From CATQHW01 sp965215345 (GTDB lineage: Bacteria > Spirochaetota > Spirochaetia > SZUA-6 > Bin103), in contig CBDCDL010000002.1 in assembly GCA_965215345.1 (NCBI GenBank), forward strand, positions 4,712,001 to 4,776,000: a stretch of 64,000 nt of DNA. The letters run 5' to 3'. Positions 1 through 7,673 of this stretch are shown here, piece by piece. Position numbers and translations under genes: made by a program. Below the pieces are notes generated by a model, which made no database searches, was not told the DNA's origin, and was given only the letters and a program-made list of their open reading frames with translations. The stretch's first letter is position 1. The number at the start of each line of letters is the position of its first letter.

Positions 1-19
1 CCATGCCCGGCCGCTACGG

Positions 20-25
20 TAGGCT
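20..25 (+). promoter_or_regulatory. Putative -10 hexamer for the first PhyH gene
   Basis: TAGGCT ends 9 nt before the ATG at 35. The window edge hides any -35. It is one of a set of -10 boxes that would give almost leaderless mRNAs. Confidence 0.3.
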
Positions 26-34
26 TCCGTTCTG

Positions 35-868
35 ATGGAACCCAGGCATCGGCTGACGCAGGACCAGATCGACTACTTCGAGGCGTTCGGCTTTCTCCTG
101 CTGCGCGGGCTGTTCGACGACGCGACGATGGCGCCGGTCATCCAGGCCGCCGACGCCCTCTGGCGCGAGGACTTCGGCGGCCGGCCCGATCCCACCGCAA
201 CCCTGCACCAGGACCGTTTTGTCGAGCGCAGGCCGGTCCTCATGCGCCTGATTGACGACGCCCGCCTGTACGAGAAGCTGGAGCAGCTCCTGGGCGAGCG
301 GTTCGTCTTCTGCGGATCGGAAGGAAACCACGGCGTCGTGGGATCGCCCACCGCCCACCACTGGCACGCGGACCGGCCCGGCGCCGCCGAGCTGGGCTAC
401 CTGCGCATCAAGGTGATGCTGTACCTCGTGCCGATGACGCAGGACAACGGCGCCCTGCGGGTGATCCCCGGCTCGCACCGCGCGCCGTTCCACCAGGCGC
501 TGCTCCCCTTCGTCCGGCGCCACGTGGAACGGGACCCGCTCTTCTTCGGCGAGCACGGCTCTAACGTCCCCGCGCACGTCATCGAGACCAGCCCTGGGGA
601 CGCGGTGCTCTTTTCCCAGACCCTGTATCACTCCGTATACTTCAGGCTACGCCCGGCCCGGCGGTACATCGCGCTCAAGTACGCGAGCTGGCCGCGGAGC
701 TACGCCCAGTTCGCCACGCTGCAGCGCTGGCCCTCCGGAGCTCTCGATCCGGCGCCGCAGCTCCGCGCGTGCGACCGTCCCCGCCTGCGGTCGATGGTCG
801 AGCCCATCCTGGCCGCCGACCAGGCGGTCGCCGACTGGCCCGCCGACGTGCCGTGGGAGACCACGTAG
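35..868 (+). CDS. Phytanoyl-CoA dioxygenase (PhyH) family oxygenase
   Basis: This 277-aa protein belongs to the Fe(II)/2-oxoglutarate-dependent PhyH family, which hydroxylates small acids, amino acids or lipids in the cytoplasm. The metal triad is visible: HAD at residues 111-113 and a distal His near 199, followed by an Arg-rich strand (208-210) that would bind 2-oxoglutarate. The opening (LTQDQIDYFEAFGFLLLRG) is the usual PhyH start. There is no Shine-Dalgarno; a TAGGCT hexamer lies 9 nt before the ATG. It is the first of four PhyH genes in 7.6 kb. The substrate cannot be read from the sequence. A 15-bp tandem repeat begins inside its stop codon region. Confidence 0.88.
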   Translation: MEPRHRLTQDQIDYFEAFGFLLLRGLFDDATMAPVIQAADALWREDFGGRPDPTATLHQDRFVERRPVLMRLIDDARLYEKLEQLLGERFVFCGSEGNHGVVGSPTAHHWHADRPGAAELGYLRIKVMLYLVPMTQDNGALRVIPGSHRAPFHQALLPFVRRHVERDPLFFGEHGSNVPAHVIETSPGDAVLFSQTLYHSVYFRLRPARRYIALKYASWPRSYAQFATLQRWPSGALDPAPQLRACDRPRLRSMVEPILAADQAVADWPADVPWETT

Positions 869-923
869 CTACGGTCGGCGTAGATACGGTCGGCGTAGAT
901 ACGGTCGGCGTAGATACGGTCGG
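864..923. repeat. 15-bp tandem repeat, four copies
   Basis: Four head-to-tail copies of CGTAGATACGGTCGG (the first has C for A at position 6) fill most of the gap between the convergent PhyH and MFS genes. The first copy contains the TAG stop of the PhyH gene. Other unrelated 15-bp arrays in the window also sit at gene ends. Confidence 0.9.
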
Positions 924-943
924 TTGTTACTTCTCATACATGA

Positions 944-2206
944 TCACGGAGCATCCGTGACGGCCCGCGTCATGGAGAGCAGCGCAACCGACAGACCACT
1001 CAGGATGACGGCCAGTCCCAGGTACACGAGCATGCCGGCACGGATGCCGAACGCGTCGGCCACCACCGTGATCGCCAGCGGGACGAGCATGCTGCCGAGT
1101 CCTCCGCTGGCGGCGGTCAGCCCCATCGCCTGGCTGCGGCGCGTCGGGTACTCCGAACCCGCCAGCGAGATCAAGAGCGGATAGAGCGCCGAGAGGCCGA
1201 TCCCGGTGATCACGGCGCCGGCGGCAGCCCAGCCCAGGCCGCCGGCCGGAACGGTGATGGTCAGGCCGACCACGGCGACCGCGGCCAACGTCAGGATCAC
1301 TCGGGCATGGCCCGTGCCCCGGTGCAGGATGCCAACGCCCACGCGGCCCAGGCACAGCCCGACCCAGTACAGGGACACGATCCGCGCCCCCTCCGCGACC
1401 GATCCGCCGACCGCCGTGACGATGAACTCGCTCATCCAGGCCGCCACGCCCAGCTCGATACCGACGTAGACGCCCATCGCGGCCAGGATCACCAGGAGCA
1501 GCGCCTGGCTCCGATCCGGGACGCTCCGACGCCTCCGTCCCTGCTGCGCGGCGCCGCCCGCGCCCCGCGCCATGCCGGTCACGGCGAGCGCCGGGCGGGT
1601 GAGCAGGAACAGCGCCACGAGCAGGGTCGCCCCGGCGAGCAGCCGGTACACCAGCCGCCAGTCGCCTCCGCTCTCCAGAAACCACGACGTCGCCCACGTG
1701 ACGGTGATCCCGCCGACGGCGAACGCGGCGTGCACGAGGTTCATGAGCTGACCGCGCCCGCCGCGTTCCATGGAGATCACCAGTTCGTTGCCGGCCACCT
1801 CCATCGCGCCGAAGCCGACGCCGAGCAGCGCATAGACCGCGGCCGTGAGCGCGACGCCGGGCCACGCACCGAACAGCAGCAGGCCGAGCACCTCCAGCAG
1901 GAGGCCGGCCGCCACGGTCGTTCGCGCGCCGAGCCGCGGCAGCACGAAACCGGCCGCCGTGGTCGACAGCACGAACGACGCGGACCCGGCCGCCACGACC
2001 AGCCCGGCATGGGTGTACGGCCAGTCGAAGGAGCGGATCATCTCCGGGATCAGGGCGCCGATGGCCCCGACCGCGCCACCCATGGCGCCGATGTGCAGCA
2101 CGAGCGCCGCGAACAGCGATCGGCTCTGCGGGTCGCGTGGGAGCAGGCCGCGTGGCAGCAGGTCGCGGGGCAGCAGGTCGCGGGGCAGCAGGTCGCGGGG
2201 CAGCAT
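944..2206 (-). CDS. Major facilitator superfamily transporter
   Basis: The product is about 420 aa with a dozen hydrophobic segments rich in Gly and Ala, arranged as an MFS permease; it would move a small solute across the inner membrane. The ATG at 2206 is preferred to the in-frame GTG at 2233 because TACGTT lies 9 nt upstream of it and neither has a Shine-Dalgarno. The N-terminus is odd: five units of LLPRD/LLPRG, encoded by a perfect 15-bp array, precede the first membrane segment. Translation could instead start further in. It converges on the upstream PhyH gene, and the tRNA-Thr lies behind it. Substrate unknown. Confidence 0.82.
   Translation of the reverse strand: MLPRDLLPRDLLPRDLLPRGLLPRDPQSRSLFAALVLHIGAMGGAVGAIGALIPEMIRSFDWPYTHAGLVVAAGSASFVLSTTAAGFVLPRLGARTTVAAGLLLEVLGLLLFGAWPGVALTAAVYALLGVGFGAMEVAGNELVISMERGGRGQLMNLVHAAFAVGGITVTWATSWFLESGGDWRLVYRLLAGATLLVALFLLTRPALAVTGMARGAGGAAQQGRRRRSVPDRSQALLLVILAAMGVYVGIELGVAAWMSEFIVTAVGGSVAEGARIVSLYWVGLCLGRVGVGILHRGTGHARVILTLAAVAVVGLTITVPAGGLGWAAAGAVITGIGLSALYPLLISLAGSEYPTRRSQAMGLTAASGGLGSMLVPLAITVVADAFGIRAGMLVYLGLAVILSGLSVALLSMTRAVTDAP
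2131..2205. repeat. 15-bp tandem repeat, five copies, encoding LLPRD units
   Basis: Five copies of GGTCGCGGGGCAGCA, the two at the low-coordinate end diverged, span the predicted N-terminus of the MFS gene. On the minus strand each copy reads LLPRD. The period equals that of the 864-923 array but the sequence is different. Confidence 0.9.
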
Positions 2207-2215
2207 GGCGGCGGC

Positions 2216-2221
2216 AACGTA
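2216..2221 (-). promoter_or_regulatory. Putative -10 hexamer for the MFS gene
   Basis: TACGTT on the minus strand is followed by 9 nt and the ATG at 2206. No Shine-Dalgarno lies between, so the message would be nearly leaderless. Confidence 0.3.
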
Positions 2222-2299
2222 GCACGGCGACACGGAAGCGGCGTGTCCCCGTGGGTCTATGCGGACGACGCTGGCGGAGACTCACCAGCACTGAAGAGG

Positions 2300-2372
2300 A
2301 GCCAGAAGTCGGATTTGAACCGACGACCTGTTCATTACGAGTGAACCGCTCTGCCAACTGAGCTATTCTGGC
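2300..2372 (-). tRNA. tRNA-Thr (anticodon CGU)
   Basis: The minus strand folds as a complete 73-nt cloverleaf. It has a 7-bp acceptor stem GCCAGAA/TTCTGGC with discriminator T, a D-arm GCTC..GAGC, and an anticodon stem GTTCA/TGAAC with loop CTCGTAA. The anticodon is therefore CGT, which reads ACG. A T-arm with GGTTCAAATC is present. CCA is not encoded; the bases after the discriminator are CCT. It is a single gene with a clear promoter 27 nt upstream. Confidence 0.96.
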
Positions 2373-2406
2373 CGGCCGTCGCGCCGCCGGTACGCGCGAC
2401 ATACGT

Positions 2407-2435
2407 ATTATAGTACGGATCGCCCCGCCGGAGAA
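2407..2435 (-). promoter_or_regulatory. Promoter of tRNA-Thr
   Basis: On the minus strand a perfect -10 TATAAT (2412-2407) lies 17 nt from a weak -35 TTCTCC (2435-2430). The predicted start is about 27 nt before the mature tRNA 5' end. Confidence 0.6.
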
Positions 2436-2470
2436 CAGGATGCAGGCTGAACCCCATCCCCTGCCCGTGC

Positions 2471-2476
2471 CATAGT
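2471..2476 (+). promoter_or_regulatory. Putative -10 hexamer for the aminotransferase
   Basis: CATAGT ends 7 nt before the GTG at 2484; a weak CTGAAC lies 18 nt further upstream. There is no Shine-Dalgarno, so the transcript would begin at or next to the start codon. Confidence 0.35.
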
Positions 2477-2483
2477 TGGCGAC

Positions 2484-3437
2484 GTGAAGCAGAACACGGC
2501 CGCGCAACGCCTCGTCTACCTGAACGGGCAGTTCGTTCCCGAGCAGGACGCCCGCATCTCGATCTTCGACAGCGCCCTCATGTACGGCGACATGGTGTTC
2601 GAGATGACCAGGTCCTTCCGGCAGGAGCCGTTCCTGCTCGACCGCCACCTGGACCGGCTGTACGACTCGATCCGCTACGCGCAGCTCGACTGCGGCCTGA
2701 GCCAGGCGCAGATGCTGGCCGCCACCGAGCAGACGATCGAGCGCAACCGCGCCGCGCTCGGCGACTACGACTTCCAGATCATGCACAACGTCACGCGCGG
2801 CGGCATGGACCTGTACGCGGAGCTGATCCGCGAGGGGACCGCGCCGGTGGTGACCATCAACGTGATCCCGCTCATCCGCCACATCGGCCGCAGCGCCGAC
2901 GCCTACGAGCGGGGCGCGCACTTCGTGACCACCTCGCAGCGGTCGGTGCCGGCGCGCTACATCGACCCCAAGGCCAAGAACCGCAGCCGCATCTACTACA
3001 AGCTCGCGGAGCTTGCGGCCGCGCGCATCGAGCCGGGCGCGATGGCGCTGCTCACCGACGAGCGCGGCTTCATCACCGAGGGCACCGGCAACAACTTCTT
3101 CATGGTCCGCGACGGCGAGATCCTGACCCCGAAGCCGCACGACATCCTGCGCGGCGTCTCGCGCGGCTACTGCATGGAGCTGGCGCGGGCGGCCGGCCTC
3201 ACCGTCCACGAGACCGACATCGAGCCCTACGACGTCCGCCAGGCGAACGAGGCGTGGTACACCTCCACCTCGATCGCGATGGTGCCGGTGACGCGTTTCG
3301 ACGGCGGGCCGGTCGGTTCGGGAATGCCGGGGCCGATCTACCGGCGCCTGCTGGATGCGTGGTCGGCGAACGTGGGCGTGGACATCCCCGCCCAGGCCAC
3401 GCAGTACGCCGGCTTGGTCGACGACTGGAAGCCCTGA
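2484..3437 (+). CDS. Class IV (branched-chain/D-amino-acid type) aminotransferase
   Basis: This 317-aa PLP enzyme is the length of the BCAT/D-alanine aminotransferase/aminodeoxychorismate lyase fold. Visible signatures are YLNGQFVPEQDARISIFD at the N-terminus, a candidate PLP lysine at 163 (DPKAKNR, K-x-x-N-R), and the cofactor-binding stretch TDERGFITEGTGNNFF. The reaction would be amino transfer between an amino acid and 2-oxoglutarate. The exact substrate cannot be told. Its TGA overlaps the ATG of the next PhyH gene (ATGA), so the two are translationally coupled and probably act on the same metabolite. Confidence 0.88.
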   Translation: MKQNTAAQRLVYLNGQFVPEQDARISIFDSALMYGDMVFEMTRSFRQEPFLLDRHLDRLYDSIRYAQLDCGLSQAQMLAATEQTIERNRAALGDYDFQIMHNVTRGGMDLYAELIREGTAPVVTINVIPLIRHIGRSADAYERGAHFVTTSQRSVPARYIDPKAKNRSRIYYKLAELAAARIEPGAMALLTDERGFITEGTGNNFFMVRDGEILTPKPHDILRGVSRGYCMELARAAGLTVHETDIEPYDVRQANEAWYTSTSIAMVPVTRFDGGPVGSGMPGPIYRRLLDAWSANVGVDIPAQATQYAGLVDDWKP

Positions 3438-4288
3438 TGCGGTTCGTTCGGCTCACCGGCGAGCAGCGGCGGTTTTTCGACGACCACGGCTACCTGGTCG
3501 TCCGCGACGCGATCCCGCCTGCACCGCTCGCGCGCTTCATTGCCGCCGCCGACCGCCTGGTCGACCGTTGCTACCGAGACGCCGGCGCCCGCCGCGCCAG
3601 CCTCACCAACGTGATCGCCTCCGAGGCCGATCTTCTGCCGCTCCTCACGTGGCACACCACGGTGCCGCTGGTGGTTCAGCTCCTGAGCCACAACATCCAC
3701 CTGACCAAGTCGCACCTGATCTACAACTACCCCGATCCGCCCACCGCCGAGCAGCCGACCTACTGGCACCGCGACATCGCCAACAGCTCAGACGACGTGG
3801 GCCTGCACGGCAACACCCGCATGCAGGTCAGGGTCGCCTACCACTTCAGCGACTGCCCCGCGCCCGGGTACGGGAACACTTGGCTGGCACCGGGAAGCCA
3901 CACCCTGGAGCGGGAGATGGACCTGGTCCCGGGCGGCACCGATCCCGCCGATGCATTCGAGCCCGAGCTGGCGGCCGGCGATGCCTTCCTCTTCGAGAAC
4001 CGTACCTTCCACCGGCAAGGTCTCAACCTGACCGATCGCACCCGCAAGTGCCTGATGATCGGCTATTCCTACGCGTGGCTGTCTCCCAACGACTACGTCG
4101 TGCAGGATCCCGACGTGCTGGAGCGCGCGCACGATCCGATCGAGCGCCAGCTCCTGGGCCGCCTGCGCAAGCCCAACACCCAGATCGATGACGGTCCGCT
4201 GCGCGCGTGGGCGGAGCGGCACGGTGTGCGGCGCGCCTCCGAGATCGCGGCGGACGCCGCCGCGCAGGTCGCGACCGGACCGGCCTGA
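3437..4288 (+). CDS. PhyH family dioxygenase, coupled to the aminotransferase
   Basis: This 283-aa protein starts at the ATG overlapping the aminotransferase stop. The PhyH core is clear: a start with GEQRRFFDDHGYLVVRD, an HRD metal motif in TYWHRDIANS, and a distal His in FENRTFHRQGLN followed by an Arg/Lys pair. It is expected to hydroxylate a small molecule with Fe(II), O2 and 2-oxoglutarate. Coupling to an amino-acid-type aminotransferase suggests an amino or 2-oxo acid substrate. It converges on the next PhyH gene with only 2 nt between stops. Confidence 0.88.
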   Translation: MRFVRLTGEQRRFFDDHGYLVVRDAIPPAPLARFIAAADRLVDRCYRDAGARRASLTNVIASEADLLPLLTWHTTVPLVVQLLSHNIHLTKSHLIYNYPDPPTAEQPTYWHRDIANSSDDVGLHGNTRMQVRVAYHFSDCPAPGYGNTWLAPGSHTLEREMDLVPGGTDPADAFEPELAAGDAFLFENRTFHRQGLNLTDRTRKCLMIGYSYAWLSPNDYVVQDPDVLERAHDPIERQLLGRLRKPNTQIDDGPLRAWAERHGVRRASEIAADAAAQVATGPA

Positions 4289-4290
4289 CC

Positions 4291-5106
4291 TCAGCCGGCG
4301 ACGCCGGCGAAGCCCCACTGCCGCAGCGCCCGGATCCAGCGGCCGCGCGTCGGGCTGCCCGCCGGGTTGCGTACCCAGTGCTGCGGGCGGGCGACCAGTG
4401 GAAACGACTCCAGCAGCTCGGCGTCCTGACGCGCCAGCTCCGCCATCGCATCCTTCTCCGCCGCGGTCACCGGAGCGGCGAAGTAGCCCAGGCTGCACAT
4501 CCTGCGGTCGGGTCTGCCGCCCCAGCTCGCGTGCCAGACGCGGCTGTCGAACGCGATGACGTCGCCCGGCTCGGACCGCGCCACGTACGACGGCACCTCG
4601 TCGACCTCCAGCCCGCCGGCGTCCAGGACGCGCAGGTTGGACTCCTTGATGCCGATCTTCCGCACGCCGGAGTGGAGTGGCTCCCTGTGTGATCCGGGAA
4701 TGAACCGCAGGGCACCGGTCGTCCCGTCCAGCGGCTGCAGATAGAATGCGAACTTGACGCCGCGCCTGAGGAGTATGGAGGTGTCCGGATGCCACTCCGT
4801 GCGGTCGCCGTCGAACGAGTTGGAGTTGGCGTAGTAGCCGATCACCTCCCCGCCGTAGAAACGCTCGGCGGCGCCGACGAAGCGGGCGTCCTCCAGCAGC
4901 GATCCCAGATACGGCGTGTCCGGTCCCAGGTTGGACCAGTTGAGCTGCTTGCGGATGCCGCGCCGCTCGGTGGCTGCGGCCGCGCGCGCCAGGCCGGTGT
5001 CGAACTCGGCGCGCGCCGAGGAGAGCTCATCGGAGCCGAGCACGCCGCGCAGCACGACGAAGCCGAAGGTCTCGAATTGCGCCACATGGCGATCCGTCAG
5101 CATCAT
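4291..5106 (-). CDS. PhyH family dioxygenase
   Basis: This 271-aa PhyH oxygenase has an HPD metal motif (TEWHPDTS), the GALRFIPGSHRE strand typical of the family, and a distal His in RVWHASWGGRPDRR, where the nearby Arg would contact 2-oxoglutarate. A Shine-Dalgarno-like GAGAGGA precedes the ATG, unlike many genes here. The 178 nt between it and the downstream helicase show no gene. It is a clear paralogue of the other three PhyH proteins but divergent outside the motifs. Confidence 0.87.
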   Translation of the reverse strand: MMLTDRHVAQFETFGFVVLRGVLGSDELSSARAEFDTGLARAAAATERRGIRKQLNWSNLGPDTPYLGSLLEDARFVGAAERFYGGEVIGYYANSNSFDGDRTEWHPDTSILLRRGVKFAFYLQPLDGTTGALRFIPGSHREPLHSGVRKIGIKESNLRVLDAGGLEVDEVPSYVARSEPGDVIAFDSRVWHASWGGRPDRRMCSLGYFAAPVTAAEKDAMAELARQDAELLESFPLVARPQHWVRNPAGSPTRGRWIRALRQWGFAGVAG

Positions 5107-5285
5107 GGATTCCTCTCAAGGACCGTGGTCGCGACGATTATGCCGTGTTTCGGCGCTGTCGGCTCGACCCCGGCATGCCGCAATCGCCGTGCCCGCGGGG
5201 AGCGCCTCGCAGGCGCCTCCGTGAGCTCCATGGCACTCTCGGTCGCCCTTACCAAGTACAACTGGTGTCCGATGCCCTGCCGCGT

Positions 5286-6587
5286 TCAGCTTCCCTGAAA
5301 CGCTGGGGTGCCCTTCCCCCCGCGACGGCCACGGCCACGGCGGGGCGGCCCACCGCGGTGCGCGCGACCGCCGCTCCGCTCGATGCGGACCGGCATGGTC
5401 GAGCGTCCGTGCCGGCCGTTGCCCGCCCGCTCGTCGACCGCGGTCGCAGCGAGGAACGGCTGGCCATCAACCTTCTTCAGGGCGACGCCGGTAAGCCTCT
5501 CGATGCCGCGGAGCTGCGGCGCCTCGCTGGGATCGCAAAACGACAGCGCGGTCCCGGAAGCGCCGGCACGCGCGGTTCGGCCGATGCGGTGCACGTAGCT
5601 CTCCGGCTCGTGGGGAAGCTCGAAATTGATGACGTGACTGATCCCGTCCACGTCGAGGCCGCGTGCGGCGATGTCGGTCGCCACCAGCACCCGCGAACGG
5701 CCCGCTCGAAACCGCTCCAGCGCGCGCTGGCGGGCGGTCTGCGACTTGTTGCCGTGGATGGCGTCCGCCTCGACCCCCAGCTTGGAGACGTGCTCGGCGA
5801 CCCGGTTGGCGCGATGCTTGGTCCGCGCGAACACCAGCACGCGGGACAGCCTGCTGTCCTCCAGCAGCTCGCGGAGCAACTTGGGCTTGTCCGCGCTCTT
5901 CACGGAGTAGACGAACTGCCGCACGGTGTCCACCGTGGTCGCGGCCGGGGTCACCTCCACGCGCTTCGGCCGGTGCAGGATCTCCGCCGCCAGGCCGGCG
6001 ACCTCGGGCGGCATGGTCGCCGAGAACAGCAGCGAGCGGCGGCGGCGCGGCAACTCCCGGATGATCCGCTTGACGTCGTGAATGAACCCCATGTCCAGCA
6101 TGCGGTCCGCCTCGTCGAGCACGAAGAAGGCGATGCGGTCGAGGCGGACGTGGCCCTGCTCGAACAGGTCCAGCAGGCGGCCGGGTGTCGCGACCACGAT
6201 GTCGATGCGCTTCGCAAGGGCCGCCACCTGGGGCCCCTGCCCCACGCCGCCCAGGATGACCGTCTGGCGCAGGCGGAGGCCGGCACCGTAGTCGCGGAAG
6301 TCGTCGTGGATCTGGATGGCGAGCTCGCGGGTCGGCGCCAGCACCAGGGCGCGCGGCGTGCGCGGCTCGGCCCGCTCGCGGGCTTCGGCAAGCTGCTGGA
6401 GCACCGGCAGGGCAAACGCGGCGGTCTTGCCCGTTCCGGTCTGGGCGATGCCCAGCAGGTCATCACCGGCCAGGAGCCGCGGGATCGCCTGTTGCTGGAT
6501 GGGAGTGGGCGCCGCGTAGCCTCTGGCTCGCAGCGCGCGGACGATGGTCTCGGTGAGCCCGAGAGACGAAAAGTTGTTCGATGACAA
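5286..6587 (-). CDS. rhlE: DEAD-box RNA helicase, RhlE type
   Basis: This ATP-dependent RNA helicase of about 433 aa acts in ribosome assembly or RNA turnover. Motifs appear in order: Q-motif (PTPIQQQAIP), Walker A AQTGTGKT near 48-55, PTRELA, DEAD in FVLDEADRM, SAT in LFSATMP, ARTKHRANR, and HRIGRTARAG. A basic Arg/Gly tail ends the protein, as in RhlE. A TTG at 6587 (MSSNNFSSLGL) is preferred because RhlE proteins begin there and AGGGA lies before it. A further in-frame TTG at 6677 would add 30 unrelated residues. Confidence 0.9.
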   Translation of the reverse strand: MSSNNFSSLGLTETIVRALRARGYAAPTPIQQQAIPRLLAGDDLLGIAQTGTGKTAAFALPVLQQLAEARERAEPRTPRALVLAPTRELAIQIHDDFRDYGAGLRLRQTVILGGVGQGPQVAALAKRIDIVVATPGRLLDLFEQGHVRLDRIAFFVLDEADRMLDMGFIHDVKRIIRELPRRRRSLLFSATMPPEVAGLAAEILHRPKRVEVTPAATTVDTVRQFVYSVKSADKPKLLRELLEDSRLSRVLVFARTKHRANRVAEHVSKLGVEADAIHGNKSQTARQRALERFRAGRSRVLVATDIAARGLDVDGISHVINFELPHEPESYVHRIGRTARAGASGTALSFCDPSEAPQLRGIERLTGVALKKVDGQPFLAATAVDERAGNGRHGRSTMPVRIERSGGRAHRGGPPRRGRGRRGGKGTPAFQGS

Positions 6588-6681
6588 GAGGATGTCCCTG
6601 TGGAAGAAGATGGCGGCCGCTCGGTCACGGCCTTGCAGATCGTCGAGGCAGCGACGCCCGGGACGGGAAGTCGCCAATCAG

Positions 6682-6713
6682 GAGGTAACTACCACCTCAG
6701 GGTCGCACCTGAG
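6682..6713 (-). promoter_or_regulatory. Overlapping hairpins between PhyH and helicase genes
   Basis: On the minus strand CTCAGG(N6)CCTGAG (6713-6696) overlaps a second short stem GAGGT/ACCTC (6698-6682). Both cannot form at once. No U-tract follows, so it is not a classical terminator. It may lie in the helicase leader. Confidence 0.3.
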
Positions 6714-6724
6714 CGTGCCCTCCG

Positions 6725-7645
6725 TCAACTCGACCGCGCGTAGCCGTCGGAGTTGCCCTTGCGCCAGTCCGGAACGTAGCCGCCGGCGGAGCCGAAGCCG
6801 TAGGACGGGCGGATCTGGTTCTCGGTCCGCCAGGGCCAGCCCTGCCCGCCGATCACGCGGAACTCGTCACCCTTCCCGGCAAGCCACGCCATCATGTGCG
6901 CGACGTAGCGCGCCACGAAGTGCCCGCCGTAGTCGGCGGTGCGCGGGTCGAAGGCGGCGTCGTCCAGCCAGTCGCGCCGCGGCGGCGAGGTGCGCCAGTA
7001 GTTGTACTTGAGCATGCGGCGGCTGCCGGCGGCCACGGACGGCGCCCTGCGGTGCAGGATGCTCTGGTGGTGGATGCCGATGGTGCCGGCCGGGCCGTCG
7101 CTCAGCACGCCGCCGTCCGGTTCCCCGGAACGGTCGAACCGCGCCAGGTGGCTGCCGGCCAGGATCTCGGTCGGACCCAGCTCGGGCGGCGTGTCCTGCG
7201 GGAAGTAGAACACCTCCACGAAATGCAGCTCCGGCCCGAACACGCAGTCGGCGTCCTGGTGCCAGTTGCCGGCGTCCTCCGGGCACTCCACCCGGTGCAG
7301 GCTGGCCAGGATCGGCAGGCCGACCGTGGGCCCGAGCAGCGACCGCATGATCCCGGCGACCCGCGGGTTGAGGAGCACGTGCTCGATGAACCACTCCTCC
7401 AGGAAGATCGTCGTCGGCTCGTGGCTTGCCCGGATGCGATCCATCTCCGCCTGCGTCATCCCGTCCGGGACGAAACCGGGCTCCGCCGGGATCGTGCCGT
7501 CGAGCCAGTCGCAGGCGCGCCGGTTGATCTCGTCGGGCACCACCCCGCGCAGCAGCACGCAGCCGTCGCGGCAGAACGCCAGGACCTCCGAGTCGGTCAT
7601 GGTGGGCTGACAGTCGAAGGTCCAGGAATCGCGATCGAAGCGCAC
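6725..7645 (-). CDS. PhyH family dioxygenase
   Basis: The fourth PhyH protein is about 306 aa. The metal motif is HQD in GNWHQDADCVF, and the distal His lies in TIGIHHQSILHRR. The GTG at 7645 (VRFDRDSWTF) is chosen because GAGGGG lies about 7 nt upstream and the desaturase stop is only 28 nt away; the long upstream open frame is a shadow of the desaturase. Same-strand spacing suggests cotranscription with the desaturase, so a lipid or acyl substrate is possible, but that is inference. Confidence 0.88.
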   Translation of the reverse strand: MRFDRDSWTFDCQPTMTDSEVLAFCRDGCVLLRGVVPDEINRRACDWLDGTIPAEPGFVPDGMTQAEMDRIRASHEPTTIFLEEWFIEHVLLNPRVAGIMRSLLGPTVGLPILASLHRVECPEDAGNWHQDADCVFGPELHFVEVFYFPQDTPPELGPTEILAGSHLARFDRSGEPDGGVLSDGPAGTIGIHHQSILHRRAPSVAAGSRRMLKYNYWRTSPPRRDWLDDAAFDPRTADYGGHFVARYVAHMMAWLAGKGDEFRVIGGQGWPWRTENQIRPSYGFGSAGGYVPDWRKGNSDGYARSS

Positions 7646-7673
7646 GGTTGCCCCTCTTCGGACGCCGGCCCGC

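Noticed and set aside
864..923. Possible CRISPR array
   Set aside because: The units are contiguous 15-mers with no spacers, and no cas genes are present.
927..3209. Very long minus-strand open frame (760 codons) crossing the MFS gene, tRNA-Thr and aminotransferase
   Set aside because: It runs through a tRNA and two well-identified genes, and its composition is the Arg/Ala/Gly-rich type expected of a shadow frame in GC-rich DNA.
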